From Streptomyces seoulensis (GTDB taxonomy: Bacteria > Actinomycetota > Actinomycetes > Streptomycetales > Streptomycetaceae): a stretch of DNA of 64,000 nt. The position numbers and the translations under genes were made by a program. Location of the stretch: NCBI RefSeq assembly GCF_022846655.1, contig NZ_AP025667.1:1153001-1217000 (forward strand), read 5' to 3'. The notes beneath the pieces are model-generated. The model made no database searches and had not been told where the DNA came from. It was given only the letters and a program-made list of their open reading frames with translations. The first letter of the stretch is position 1; each line of letters begins with the position of its first letter. Shown here in pieces: positions 9,864 to 17,807 of the stretch.

Positions 9864-10478
9864 ATGGTGCAGCAGGCGACCACGGAACAGACCTCGGCGG
9901 CCAAGAAGCCCGTCGGTACCGGCAGCGTGTTCCTCTCGTTCGCCCCATGGATCATCTTCGGCGTGGTGGCCAGTCCCAGTACCTGGGAGTACGCCGCCCT
10001 CGCCGCGCTGGTCGCCTCCCTCGTGCTGGCCAGTCAGGACCTGTTGCACGGGAAGATCCGCATCCTCGACGCGGTCGGCATCGTGTTCTTCGCCGTCCTC
10101 TCCGTCCTCGCCCTCGCCCTGAACCGCTCGGAGCTGATCTGGCTGGAGACCTACGCCCAGGTCATCTCCAACGGCCTGGTCGCCGTCGTGGCGTTCGCCT
10201 CGCTGCTGTACGACCCCTTCACCGCGCAGTACGCCCGCGAGTCGACCCCGCGTCAGTTCTGGGACTCGCCCGTCTTCCGGCACATCAACCGGGTCCTCAC
10301 CACGTTCTGGGGCGTCACCTTCGCCCTGATGACGGCCTCCACCTGGCTCGCCATCCACTTCCCCGGCCAGGACGACTGGTTCAACTGGGTCATCCCCATC
10401 GCCCTGCTGGTGATCGCGGTCAAGTTCACCCAGCGCTACCCGGAGACGTACAAGGCGCGGGTGACCCCGGCGGTCTGA
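9864..10478 (+). CDS. Multi-pass membrane protein of unknown function
   Basis: This 204-residue protein has about six hydrophobic segments, beginning VFLSFAPWIIFGVVASPSTW. A short soluble loop (about 120-140, DPFTAQYARESTPRQFWDSP) lies in the middle and a basic C-terminus closes it. I do not recognise the family with certainty; it resembles small integral membrane proteins with paired Trp-rich helices. The ATG at 9864 is preceded by GGAGGA with good spacing. It is transcribed divergently from the hydrolase gene and sits 38 bases before the repeat-built membrane protein. Confidence 0.75.
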   Translation: MVQQATTEQTSAAKKPVGTGSVFLSFAPWIIFGVVASPSTWEYAALAALVASLVLASQDLLHGKIRILDAVGIVFFAVLSVLALALNRSELIWLETYAQVISNGLVAVVAFASLLYDPFTAQYARESTPRQFWDSPVFRHINRVLTTFWGVTFALMTASTWLAIHFPGQDDWFNWVIPIALLVIAVKFTQRYPETYKARVTPAV

Positions 10479-10516
10479 CAGGCATCCGAAACCGGTCCGG
10501 TGGCGTCTATGCCGGT

Positions 10517-11605
10517 ATGGACCTCGACAAGCCGTCCGCCCCGCAGCCCCCGGAGGGCTGCCTCGTCGTCGCCGTCCGGCTGCCCGTGCGGATCGTCGTG
10601 CTGGTGCTCGTGGTGCCGGTTCGGCTGGTGTGGGACGCGCTGGTCGTCGCCGCCCGGTTCCTGCACGCCACCGTGCTGCGACCCCTCGGACGCGCGCTGC
10701 TGTGGGTCGGCCGGGCCCTCTTCGTATGGCCCTTCGTGGCCCTGTGGCGCTGGGTGCTCGTCCCGGTGGCCCAGGCGCTGGGCTGGCTCGGCCGTGTGCT
10801 GGTCGTGACGCCGCTGAGCTGGGTGTACGTCCATGTCCTGACCCCGCTAGGCCATGCCTTCCGGTGGGCCGCGCTGGGCGTGGGCGCGGGCCTGGTGTGG
10901 GTCGGCGCGCACCTGCTCGCACCGGTCGGCCGGGGCCTGGCGTGGCTCGCGCGGGGCGTGGGCGCGCTGCTGGCCGCCGCCGGGCTCGGCGTGTACGCCG
11001 GTGCCGCCTGGCTCGTCCGGTACCTGCTCGTCGTCCCGGCCCGCCTCATGTACGCCTGGGTGCTGGCGCCGGTCGGGCGTGCGCTGACATGGCTCGCGGA
11101 CGCCCTGGTCACCGGGGTGGGCGCGGTCCTGTACTGGACGCTCCGCATCCTGTTCGTGCTGCCCGCCCTGGCCCTGTGGCGCTGGGTCCTCGCCCCCGTC
11201 GGCCGGGTGCTCGCCGTCGTCGGGCGCGAGGTCGCCGACGCGCTCGGACACGCCTGGCGGATCGCCGGGCGCCTCTCCCGTGTCGTCGGCCGGGCCTTGG
11301 GGACCCTCTTCCGGTGGATCTTCGTGGAGCCCGCTCGCTGGGTGTACCGGACCCTCCTCACGCCCGTCGGCCACCTCGTGCGCGACGCGGTCCTGCGGCC
11401 CGCCGCCCAAGCCGCGCGCGAGGTCCGACGGGTCACCCGGCAGACCCTCGCCACCGCCCGCGACACCCTCCGCGAGACCCGCCGGGACCTGCGCCGAGCA
11501 CTCTTCGGCGACCCCCGCCGGCCGGTCGTGGTGGACCGGCGGGAACCTCAGCAGCCCGATCCACGTACTCTTGGTGGCAGCACGACCGTTCTCACGAAGG
11601 ACTAG
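10517..11605 (+). CDS. Repetitive Pro/Trp/Leu-rich membrane-associated protein of unknown function
   Basis: This 362-residue protein is very hydrophobic and basic and is built from repeats. Seven copies of a short consensus, (V/L)LxP(V/L)(G/A)xxL followed by an aromatic residue in most, have their prolines at 56, 83, 110, 136, 185, 227 and 283. Five of these have a second proline exactly 11 residues earlier (72, 99, 174, 216, 272). The C-terminal 65 residues are soluble and Arg-rich. No catalytic motif is visible and I do not recognise a family. The ATG at 10517 is the first plausible start; the open frame extends far upstream only because of GC bias. The stop lies just before the DUF2344 gene. 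Confidence 0.75.
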   Translation: MDLDKPSAPQPPEGCLVVAVRLPVRIVVLVLVVPVRLVWDALVVAARFLHATVLRPLGRALLWVGRALFVWPFVALWRWVLVPVAQALGWLGRVLVVTPLSWVYVHVLTPLGHAFRWAALGVGAGLVWVGAHLLAPVGRGLAWLARGVGALLAAAGLGVYAGAAWLVRYLLVVPARLMYAWVLAPVGRALTWLADALVTGVGAVLYWTLRILFVLPALALWRWVLAPVGRVLAVVGREVADALGHAWRIAGRLSRVVGRALGTLFRWIFVEPARWVYRTLLTPVGHLVRDAVLRPAAQAAREVRRVTRQTLATARDTLRETRRDLRRALFGDPRRPVVVDRREPQQPDPRTLGGSTTVLTKD

Positions 11606-11609
11606 GACA

Positions 11610-12428
11610 CTGGGCAAGCGACAGCCCGAAGGCCCGCCGCCCGCACCCGCGGTACAGCGCATCCGACTGCGTTACACCAAGCGCGGCCGCCTCCGGTTCA
11701 CCAGCCACCGTGACTTCCAGCGCGCTTTCGAGCGTGCGCTGCGCCGCGCCGACGTACCCATGGCGTACTCGGCGGGGTTCACGCCGCACCCGAAGGTGTC
11801 GTACGCCAATGCCGCACCCACCGGCACGGGCAGTGAGGCGGAGTACCTGGAGATCGCGCTGACCGCGGCGCGCGATCCCGAGACCCTGCGCGCCCTGCTC
11901 GACGACTCGATGCCCACCGGGCTCGACATCGTCGACGCCGTCGAGGGCCGCACCTCGGGGCTCGCCGACCGGCTCACCGCCTCCGTGTGGGAGCTGCGGC
12001 TGGACGGCGTGACCCCCGAGGCCGCCGAAACCGCCACCGCGGCCTTCATGGCGGCGGAGACGGTCGAGGTGCAGCGCATGGCCAAGAACGGCGTCCGCAC
12101 CTTCGACGCCCGCTCCGCCGTCGTCACCCTGGAAACGCGGGACGAGTCGGCTGATAGGCCCAGCGACCAGCCCTGTGCGATACTGCGCCTGGTTGTTCGG
12201 CACGTGACGCCTGCCGTACGACCCGACGACGTCCTGTCCGGTCTTCGCGCCGTGGCCGACCTGGCGCCGCCGGTCCCCGCAGCGGTGACCAGGCTGGCGC
12301 AGGGGCTGTTCGATGAAGAGACCGGCACGGTGACCGACCCGCTCGCGCCCGACCGCGAGGCAGCCCCGGCCCCGAAGGCCGAACCAACTGCCACCGCGAC
12401 GGCGCCGATGCCGGAAGGTTCCGCGTAG
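11610..12428 (+). CDS. DUF2344/TIGR03936 radical-SAM-associated protein
   Basis: This protein of about 272 residues opens with the family's basic segment (QRIRLRYTKRGRLRFTSHRD) and includes SAGFTPHPKVSYANAAPTG. In other bacteria the family is adjacent or fused to TIGR03960 radical SAM proteins; its function is unknown. The start is uncertain. No ATG, GTG or TTG lies at the expected N-terminus (GKRQPEG...), but a CTG at 11610 has GAAGGA eight bases upstream. The nearest standard start in frame is GTG 11574, inside the previous gene and without a ribosome site. The C-terminal 40 residues are Ala/Pro/Thr-rich. RNase E follows after a 263-base leader. Confidence 0.82.
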   Translation: MGKRQPEGPPPAPAVQRIRLRYTKRGRLRFTSHRDFQRAFERALRRADVPMAYSAGFTPHPKVSYANAAPTGTGSEAEYLEIALTAARDPETLRALLDDSMPTGLDIVDAVEGRTSGLADRLTASVWELRLDGVTPEAAETATAAFMAAETVEVQRMAKNGVRTFDARSAVVTLETRDESADRPSDQPCAILRLVVRHVTPAVRPDDVLSGLRAVADLAPPVPAAVTRLAQGLFDEETGTVTDPLAPDREAAPAPKAEPTATATAPMPEGSA

Positions 12429-12622
12429 GGACGGACGCCGTAGCGCCGCCCTCGTACTCGGGAGCCACCTGGGTCGGGCAGCGCACCGACCAGAAGACTT
12501 TCGCCAGGCCGTACCGACAAGGCGTACGGAACCGGTGAGACAGGACACAGAGTGCTCCCGTGCGGCGCCCGCGCCCCGGACGGCGGCCATCGCGCTCAGC
12601 GCGGGCCGCGGACGTCAGCGGT

Positions 12623-12644
12623 GGCCGGTCTTACGAGACCGGCC
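12623..12644 (+). promoter_or_regulatory. Stable hairpin in the rne leader
   Basis: A perfect 9-bp stem (12623-12631 and 12636-12644) is capped by a TACG tetraloop of the UNCG class, 47 bases before the rne start. RNase E genes are often autoregulated through structured leaders, so this is a candidate element; that role is inference. Confidence 0.4.
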
Positions 12645-12691
12645 CCGGACCAGGCGCGGCGACCGGGAGCTCCGACGGGAGAAATGCCCGC

Positions 12692-15600
12692 ATGCTCGAA
12701 CCGACCGAGCCCAACGAGGGCTCCGAACTGAACACCCCCAGCGACACCCTGCCTCCGCGCAGGCGTCGCCGCGCCGCTTCCCGCCCGGCGGGTTCGCCCG
12801 GCGCCACCGGCACCGAGACCACCGCACAGCCGGAGGCCGCCGCCCCGGCGGCCGAGGCCGAGACCCCCGAGGCCCCCGCCGAGCCGGCCGCCCGGCCGCG
12901 CCGCCGCACCACCCGCCGCGCCGCCGCGCCCGCCGGGTCACCGGCGACGGCGGAGGCCGCCACCGTCACCGAGACGGCCGTACCGGCCGCGTCCGCCGCC
13001 GAGCAGGCCGAGTCCGCCGAGACCTCCACCGCGCCCGCACCGCGCCGTTCCCGCCGCCGGGCCTCCGCGCCCGCCGGTTCGCCCGCTCCGGTCGCCGCCG
13101 AGGACAACAAGCCCGAGGAGGCCGACGTGGCCCAGGACACCGAGGACCAGAAGGCCGCCGCGGCCGCCGAGTCCGCCACCGAGACCCCGGCCGCGCGTCC
13201 GCGCCGCCGCGCCACCCGCCGCGCCTCCGCCCCGGCCGGTGCGCCGAAGGCCGCCGAGGCGCCCGAGACCGCGCCCGCCGCCGAGACGCCCGCCGAACCG
13301 GCGCCGGCCGCCGAGGCGGACGCCCAGCCCGAGACCGAGGCCGCCCCGGCCGCCCGCCCGCGCCGCCGTGCGACGCGCCGTGCCTCCGCGCCCGCCGCCG
13401 AAGCCGCCGCCACCGAGGCCGAGCCGGCCCCGGCCCAGGCCGCCGAGCCCGAGGCCGAGGCCGAGCCCGAGACCCGGACCGAGGCAGCTCCCGCCGGTCG
13501 TACGCGCCGCCGTGCCACCCGCCGGGTGTCCGCGCCCGCCGAGACCCCGGCCGCCGCCGAGGAGACCCCCGAGGCCGAGCCGGTCGCCGAGCCGGCCCCC
13601 GCCGCCGAGGCGGAGACCGAGACCGAGGCCGCTCCCGCCGGCCGCGCGCGCCGTCGTGCCACCCGCCGTGCCTCCGCGCCCGCCGGTGCCCCGGCCGCCG
13701 CCGAGGAGAAGCCCGAGGCCGTCGAGGCCGAGCCGCGCGCCGCCCGCAAGGCGACGCAGAGCGCGCCCGAGACGACCGAGGCCGAGGGTGGCCCGCGCCG
13801 CCGTCGCCGCGCCGTGAAGGCCGCGGGCGGGTTCTCCGCGCCCGCCCCCGCCGAGGGCGACGCCCCGCGCCGCACCGCGCGTCCCGCCGTGGCCACCTTC
13901 CAGGCGCCGGTCTTCACCGAGCCGAGGTTCCAGACCCCGCAGCGCGCCGCCGCCGAGGCCGCGGCCCAGGCCGCCGGTGCGCGTGAGACCGAGGAGCCCG
14001 AGGAGACCGCGAAGCCCGAGGACACCGCCGCCACCGAGAACTTCGCCGACGAGCGCGCCGACAACGGCCGCCGTCGCCGTCGCCGCCGTGGCGCCCCCGC
14101 CGAGGAGACCCGCGCCGTCGAGGAGAAGCCGGAGCCGGCCGAGGACCTCGCCGAGGGCGACGACTCCGACGACTCCGACGACGCCGAGGGCTCGGACGAC
14201 TCCGGTTCGCGCCGCCGTCGCCGCCGGGGCGGCCGCCGCCGCCGCCGTGGTGACGCCTACGACGGTGACGAGAACGGCGAGGGCACGGACGGCGAGTCCG
14301 GCGACCTGGCCGCCGAGCAGGCCGAGCAGGACGCCGAGGACACCGCCGAGCAGGCCGAGGAGGACGCCGAGGACGCCGAGGACGCGCGGGGCGAGGAGTC
14401 CGGTGGCTCCAGCTCCAGCCGCCGCCGTCGGCGCCGTCGCCGCCGCGCCGGTGACTCCGGGGGCGAGGCCGAGGCCGGTGACGACCCCGAGCGCACCGTC
14501 GTCAAGGTCCGCGAGCCCCGCAAGGCCGCCGAGCCGTCCGACGAGGTCCAGTCCATCAAGGGCTCGACCCGCCTGGAGGCCAAGAAGCAGCGCCGCCGCG
14601 AGGGCCGCGAGCAGGGCCGCCGCCGCGTGCCGATCATCACCGAGGCCGAGTTCCTGGCCCGGCGCGAGGCCGTCGAGCGGGTGATGGTCGTGCGCCAGCA
14701 CGGCGAGCGCACCCAGATCGGCGTCCTGGAGGACGGCGTGCTCGTCGAGCACTACGTCAACAAGGAGCAGGCCACCTCGTACGTCGGCAACGTCTACCTG
14801 GGCAAGGTCCAGAACGTGCTGCCGTCCATGGAGGCCGCCTTCATCGACATCGGCAAGGGCCGCAACGCCGTCCTGTACGCCGGTGAGGTCAACTTCGAGG
14901 CGCTCGGCATGGCCAACGGGCCGCGCCGTATCGAGGTCGCGCTCAAGTCCGGCCAGCCGGTCCTGGTCCAGGTGACCAAGGACCCGATCGGCCACAAGGG
15001 CGCCCGCCTCACCAGCCAGGTCTCCCTGCCGGGCCGCTACCTCGTGTACGTCCCCGAGGGCTCGATGACCGGCATCAGCCGCAAGCTGCCCGACACCGAG
15101 CGCGCCCGGCTGAAGACCATCCTCAAGAAGATCGTCCCCGAGGACGCGGGCGTGATCGTGCGCACCGCCGCCGAGGGCGCGAGCGAGGACGAGCTGCGCC
15201 GTGACGTCGAGCGGCTCCAGGCGCAGTGGGAGGAGATCAAGAAGAAGGCGAAGACGGGCAACGCCCCGACGCTGCTGTACGGCGAGCCGGACATGACCGT
15301 CCGCGTCGTGCGCGACATCTTCAACGAGGACTTCTCCAAGGTCATCGTCAGCGGTGACGAGGCGTGGCAGACCATCCACGGCTACGTCTCCCACGTCGCC
15401 CCGGACCTCACCGACCGGCTCCAGAAGTGGACCAGCGAGGTCGATGTCTTCGCCACGTACCGGATCGACGAGCAGCTCGCCAAGGCGCTGGACCGCAAGG
15501 TCTGGCTGCCCAGCGGCGGTTCGCTGGTGATCGACCGGACCGAGGCGATGGTCGTCATCGACGTCAACACCGGCAAGTTCACCGGTCAGGGCGGCAACCT

Positions 15601-16960
15601 CGAGGAGACGGTCACCAGGAACAACCTGGAGGCGGCCGAGGAGATCGTGCGCCAGCTCCGGCTGCGCGACCTCGGCGGCATCATCGTCATCGACTTCATC
15701 GACATGGTGCTGGAGTCCAACCGGGACCTGGTCATGCGCCGTCTGCTGGAGTGCCTGGGCCGGGACCGGACCAAGCACCAGGTGGCCGAGGTGACCTCGC
15801 TGGGCCTGGTGCAGATGACCCGTAAGCGGGTCGGCCAGGGTCTGCTGGAGTCCTTCTCCGAGAACTGCGTCCACTGCAACGGCCGCGGTGTCATCGTCCA
15901 CATGGAGCAGCCCACGTCCGCCGGCGGCGGCGGTGGCGGCAAGCGCAAGAAGCGCGGCCGCGGCGGCGACGGCCACACCCACGAGGGCGACGACGTCGTG
16001 ACGGTGGAGACGGCCGTGGCCGAGGCGCCCGACGCGGACTTCGAGACGGCCGCCGAGGTGGCCGCCGAAGCCGCCGAGCCGCTCGCGCTGACCTCGCCGG
16101 AGTACAACCCGGACGAGGAGCTGTACAGCTCCGTCGCCGAGGCGGAGGCGGCCGCGGGCCGTGGCCGCTCGCGCCGCCGGGCCGGCCGTCGGGCCTCGAG
16201 CCCGGCCGGTGCGCCGAAGGAGGGCAGCCGCCGCAGCGCCGCGCAGGCCGAACGCTTCGAGCGGGCCGCCGAGGAGGCGCCGACCGCCGCGTCGGTCACC
16301 GCCGACGAGGCCGCCGCCCGTCCCGTCCAGCCCGAGCCCGCCGCCGAGGCGCAGGCCGAGCCCATGGCCGCCGAGGACCCGGTGGTCGCGCCCGAGCCCG
16401 CCGCCGAGGAGGCCGCGCCCAAGGGCCGTGCCCGTCGCCGGGTCACCCGCAAGGTGTCCGCGCCCGCCGGTTCGCCGGCCGGGTCCGAGGCCGCCGTGGT
16501 GACCGTCGCCGAGCCCGCGCCGGTGGCCGAGCCGGAGCCGGAGGCCGCCCCGGCGGCCGCGGAGGCGCCCGCCGAGAGCGCCGCCCCGGCCCGTCCGCGC
16601 CGCCGCGCGGTCCGCAAGGCCACCGCGCCGACCGCGTCGGAGGAGACGGCCGTCCTGGTCGTCCCGTCGTCCGCGCCGGAGCCGGCCGCTGAGGCGCCCG
16701 CCGCCGAGGCGGAGGCCGAGGAGGCCGCGCCCGCCAAGAAGACCGCCCGCAAGGCGGCCAAGAAGGCACCGGCGAAGAAGACGGCCGCGAAGAAGGCCAC
16801 CGCCGCCAAGAAGACGACGGCCGCCAAGAAGACGGCTGCCAAGACGACTACGGCGAAGAAGACGACGGCCAAGAAGGCGGCCACCAAGACCGCCAAGACG
16901 GCCGCCAAGTCGACGGCGAAGAAGACCGCCACGGTCTCCGCGTCGGACGACGAGAGCTGA
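12692..16960 (+). CDS. rne: Ribonuclease E/G with long disordered arms
   Basis: This is the main endoribonuclease of mRNA decay and RNA processing, 1422 residues long. The catalytic core (about 645-1075) contains the S1-like segment, the two metal-binding aspartates D957 (VIDVNTGKFTG) and D1001 (IVIDFIDM), and a zinc-link CVHC at 1059-1062. The core is flanked on both sides by acidic/basic low-complexity arms. A motif of the form RRRATRRASAPAG recurs about seven times before and three times after the core. The last 75 residues are a Lys/Ala repeat like histone H1 or HupS tails. In Streptomyces RNase E the arms are known to bind PNPase. The start at ATG 12692 (MLEPTEP) has GGGAGAA upstream. 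Confidence 0.95.
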   Translation: MLEPTEPNEGSELNTPSDTLPPRRRRRAASRPAGSPGATGTETTAQPEAAAPAAEAETPEAPAEPAARPRRRTTRRAAAPAGSPATAEAATVTETAVPAASAAEQAESAETSTAPAPRRSRRRASAPAGSPAPVAAEDNKPEEADVAQDTEDQKAAAAAESATETPAARPRRRATRRASAPAGAPKAAEAPETAPAAETPAEPAPAAEADAQPETEAAPAARPRRRATRRASAPAAEAAATEAEPAPAQAAEPEAEAEPETRTEAAPAGRTRRRATRRVSAPAETPAAAEETPEAEPVAEPAPAAEAETETEAAPAGRARRRATRRASAPAGAPAAAEEKPEAVEAEPRAARKATQSAPETTEAEGGPRRRRRAVKAAGGFSAPAPAEGDAPRRTARPAVATFQAPVFTEPRFQTPQRAAAEAAAQAAGARETEEPEETAKPEDTAATENFADERADNGRRRRRRRGAPAEETRAVEEKPEPAEDLAEGDDSDDSDDAEGSDDSGSRRRRRRGGRRRRRGDAYDGDENGEGTDGESGDLAAEQAEQDAEDTAEQAEEDAEDAEDARGEESGGSSSSRRRRRRRRRAGDSGGEAEAGDDPERTVVKVREPRKAAEPSDEVQSIKGSTRLEAKKQRRREGREQGRRRVPIITEAEFLARREAVERVMVVRQHGERTQIGVLEDGVLVEHYVNKEQATSYVGNVYLGKVQNVLPSMEAAFIDIGKGRNAVLYAGEVNFEALGMANGPRRIEVALKSGQPVLVQVTKDPIGHKGARLTSQVSLPGRYLVYVPEGSMTGISRKLPDTERARLKTILKKIVPEDAGVIVRTAAEGASEDELRRDVERLQAQWEEIKKKAKTGNAPTLLYGEPDMTVRVVRDIFNEDFSKVIVSGDEAWQTIHGYVSHVAPDLTDRLQKWTSEVDVFATYRIDEQLAKALDRKVWLPSGGSLVIDRTEAMVVIDVNTGKFTGQGGNLEETVTRNNLEAAEEIVRQLRLRDLGGIIVIDFIDMVLESNRDLVMRRLLECLGRDRTKHQVAEVTSLGLVQMTRKRVGQGLLESFSENCVHCNGRGVIVHMEQPTSAGGGGGGKRKKRGRGGDGHTHEGDDVVTVETAVAEAPDADFETAAEVAAEAAEPLALTSPEYNPDEELYSSVAEAEAAAGRGRSRRRAGRRASSPAGAPKEGSRRSAAQAERFERAAEEAPTAASVTADEAAARPVQPEPAAEAQAEPMAAEDPVVAPEPAAEEAAPKGRARRRVTRKVSAPAGSPAGSEAAVVTVAEPAPVAEPEPEAAPAAAEAPAESAAPARPRRRAVRKATAPTASEETAVLVVPSSAPEPAAEAPAAEAEAEEAAPAKKTARKAAKKAPAKKTAAKKATAAKKTTAAKKTAAKTTTAKKTTAKKAATKTAKTAAKSTAKKTATVSASDDES

Positions 16961-17054
16961 ACCGAACAACCCCTGTGTGGTCCTGTCGCTCGCGGCAGGG
17001 CCACACGGCTGTCCCCCCACACCCCGGAAACCGGGGAAGTAAGGAGAACCCGCG

Positions 17055-17807
17055 ATGATAGGTCTCGTGCTGGCGGCCGGCGCCGGACGGCGTCTGCGCC
17101 CCTACACCGACACGCTGCCCAAGGCTCTGGTGCCGGTGGGCCCGGAAGGCGACGAGGAGTCGCTGACGGTGCTGGACCTGACGCTGGGGAACTTCGCGGA
17201 GGTCGGTCTGACGGAGGTCGGTGTGATCGTCGGCTACCGCAAGGAAGCCGTCTACGACCGTAAGGCGGCCCTGGAGGCCAAGTACGGTCTGAAGATCACG
17301 CTGATCGACAACGACAAGGCCGAGGAGTGGAACAACGCCTACTCCCTGTGGTGCGGCCGGGACGCGCTGAAGGACGGCGTGATCCTCGCCAACGGCGACA
17401 CCGTGCACCCGGTCTCGGTCGAGAAGACGCTGCTCGCCGCGCGCGGTGAGGGCAAGAAGATCATCCTCGCGCTGGACACGGTGAAGTCCCTGGCGGACGA
17501 GGAGATGAAGGTCGTCGTGGACCCCGAGAAGGGTGTCCAGAAGATCACCAAGCTGATGGACCCGGCCGAGGCGACCGGCGAGTACATCGGCGTGACCCTC
17601 ATCGAGGGCGACGCGGCGGAGGAGCTGGCCGACGCGCTGCGTGCGACCTTCGAGCGTGACCCGCAGCTCTACTACGAGGACGGTTACCAGGAGCTGGTGA
17701 ACCGCGGCTTCAAGGTCGACGTCCAGCCCATCGGCGACGTCTCCTGGGTCGAGATCGACAACCACGACGACCTCGCACGGGGACGGGAGATCGCGTGCCG
17801 ATACTGA
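17055..17807 (+). CDS. Nucleotidyltransferase, LicC/phosphocholine cytidylyltransferase-like
   Basis: This 250-residue enzyme belongs to the sugar-phosphate/choline-phosphate nucleotidyltransferase superfamily. The nucleotide-binding signature AGAGRRLRPYTDTLPKAL lies at residues 8-25, and ANGDTVH near 115 carries the metal-binding aspartate. It would transfer a nucleotide to a phosphorylated alcohol or sugar. The ATG at 17055 has AAGGAG upstream. It overlaps the next gene by 13 bases, so the two products probably act together; the substrate is not readable from sequence. Confidence 0.85.
   Translation: MIGLVLAAGAGRRLRPYTDTLPKALVPVGPEGDEESLTVLDLTLGNFAEVGLTEVGVIVGYRKEAVYDRKAALEAKYGLKITLIDNDKAEEWNNAYSLWCGRDALKDGVILANGDTVHPVSVEKTLLAARGEGKKIILALDTVKSLADEEMKVVVDPEKGVQKITKLMDPAEATGEYIGVTLIEGDAAEELADALRATFERDPQLYYEDGYQELVNRGFKVDVQPIGDVSWVEIDNHDDLARGREIACRY

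Noticed and set aside
8519..10516. A very long plus-strand frame running into the repeat-built membrane protein
   Set aside because: The upstream part is antisense to the hydrolase gene with its own start and ribosome site; only the part from ATG 10517 looks like protein.
12938..17020. A 1360-residue minus-strand open frame opposite rne
   Set aside because: It is Gly/Leu/Arg repetitive antisense translation caused by third-position GC bias; the plus-strand frame has conserved catalytic motifs.
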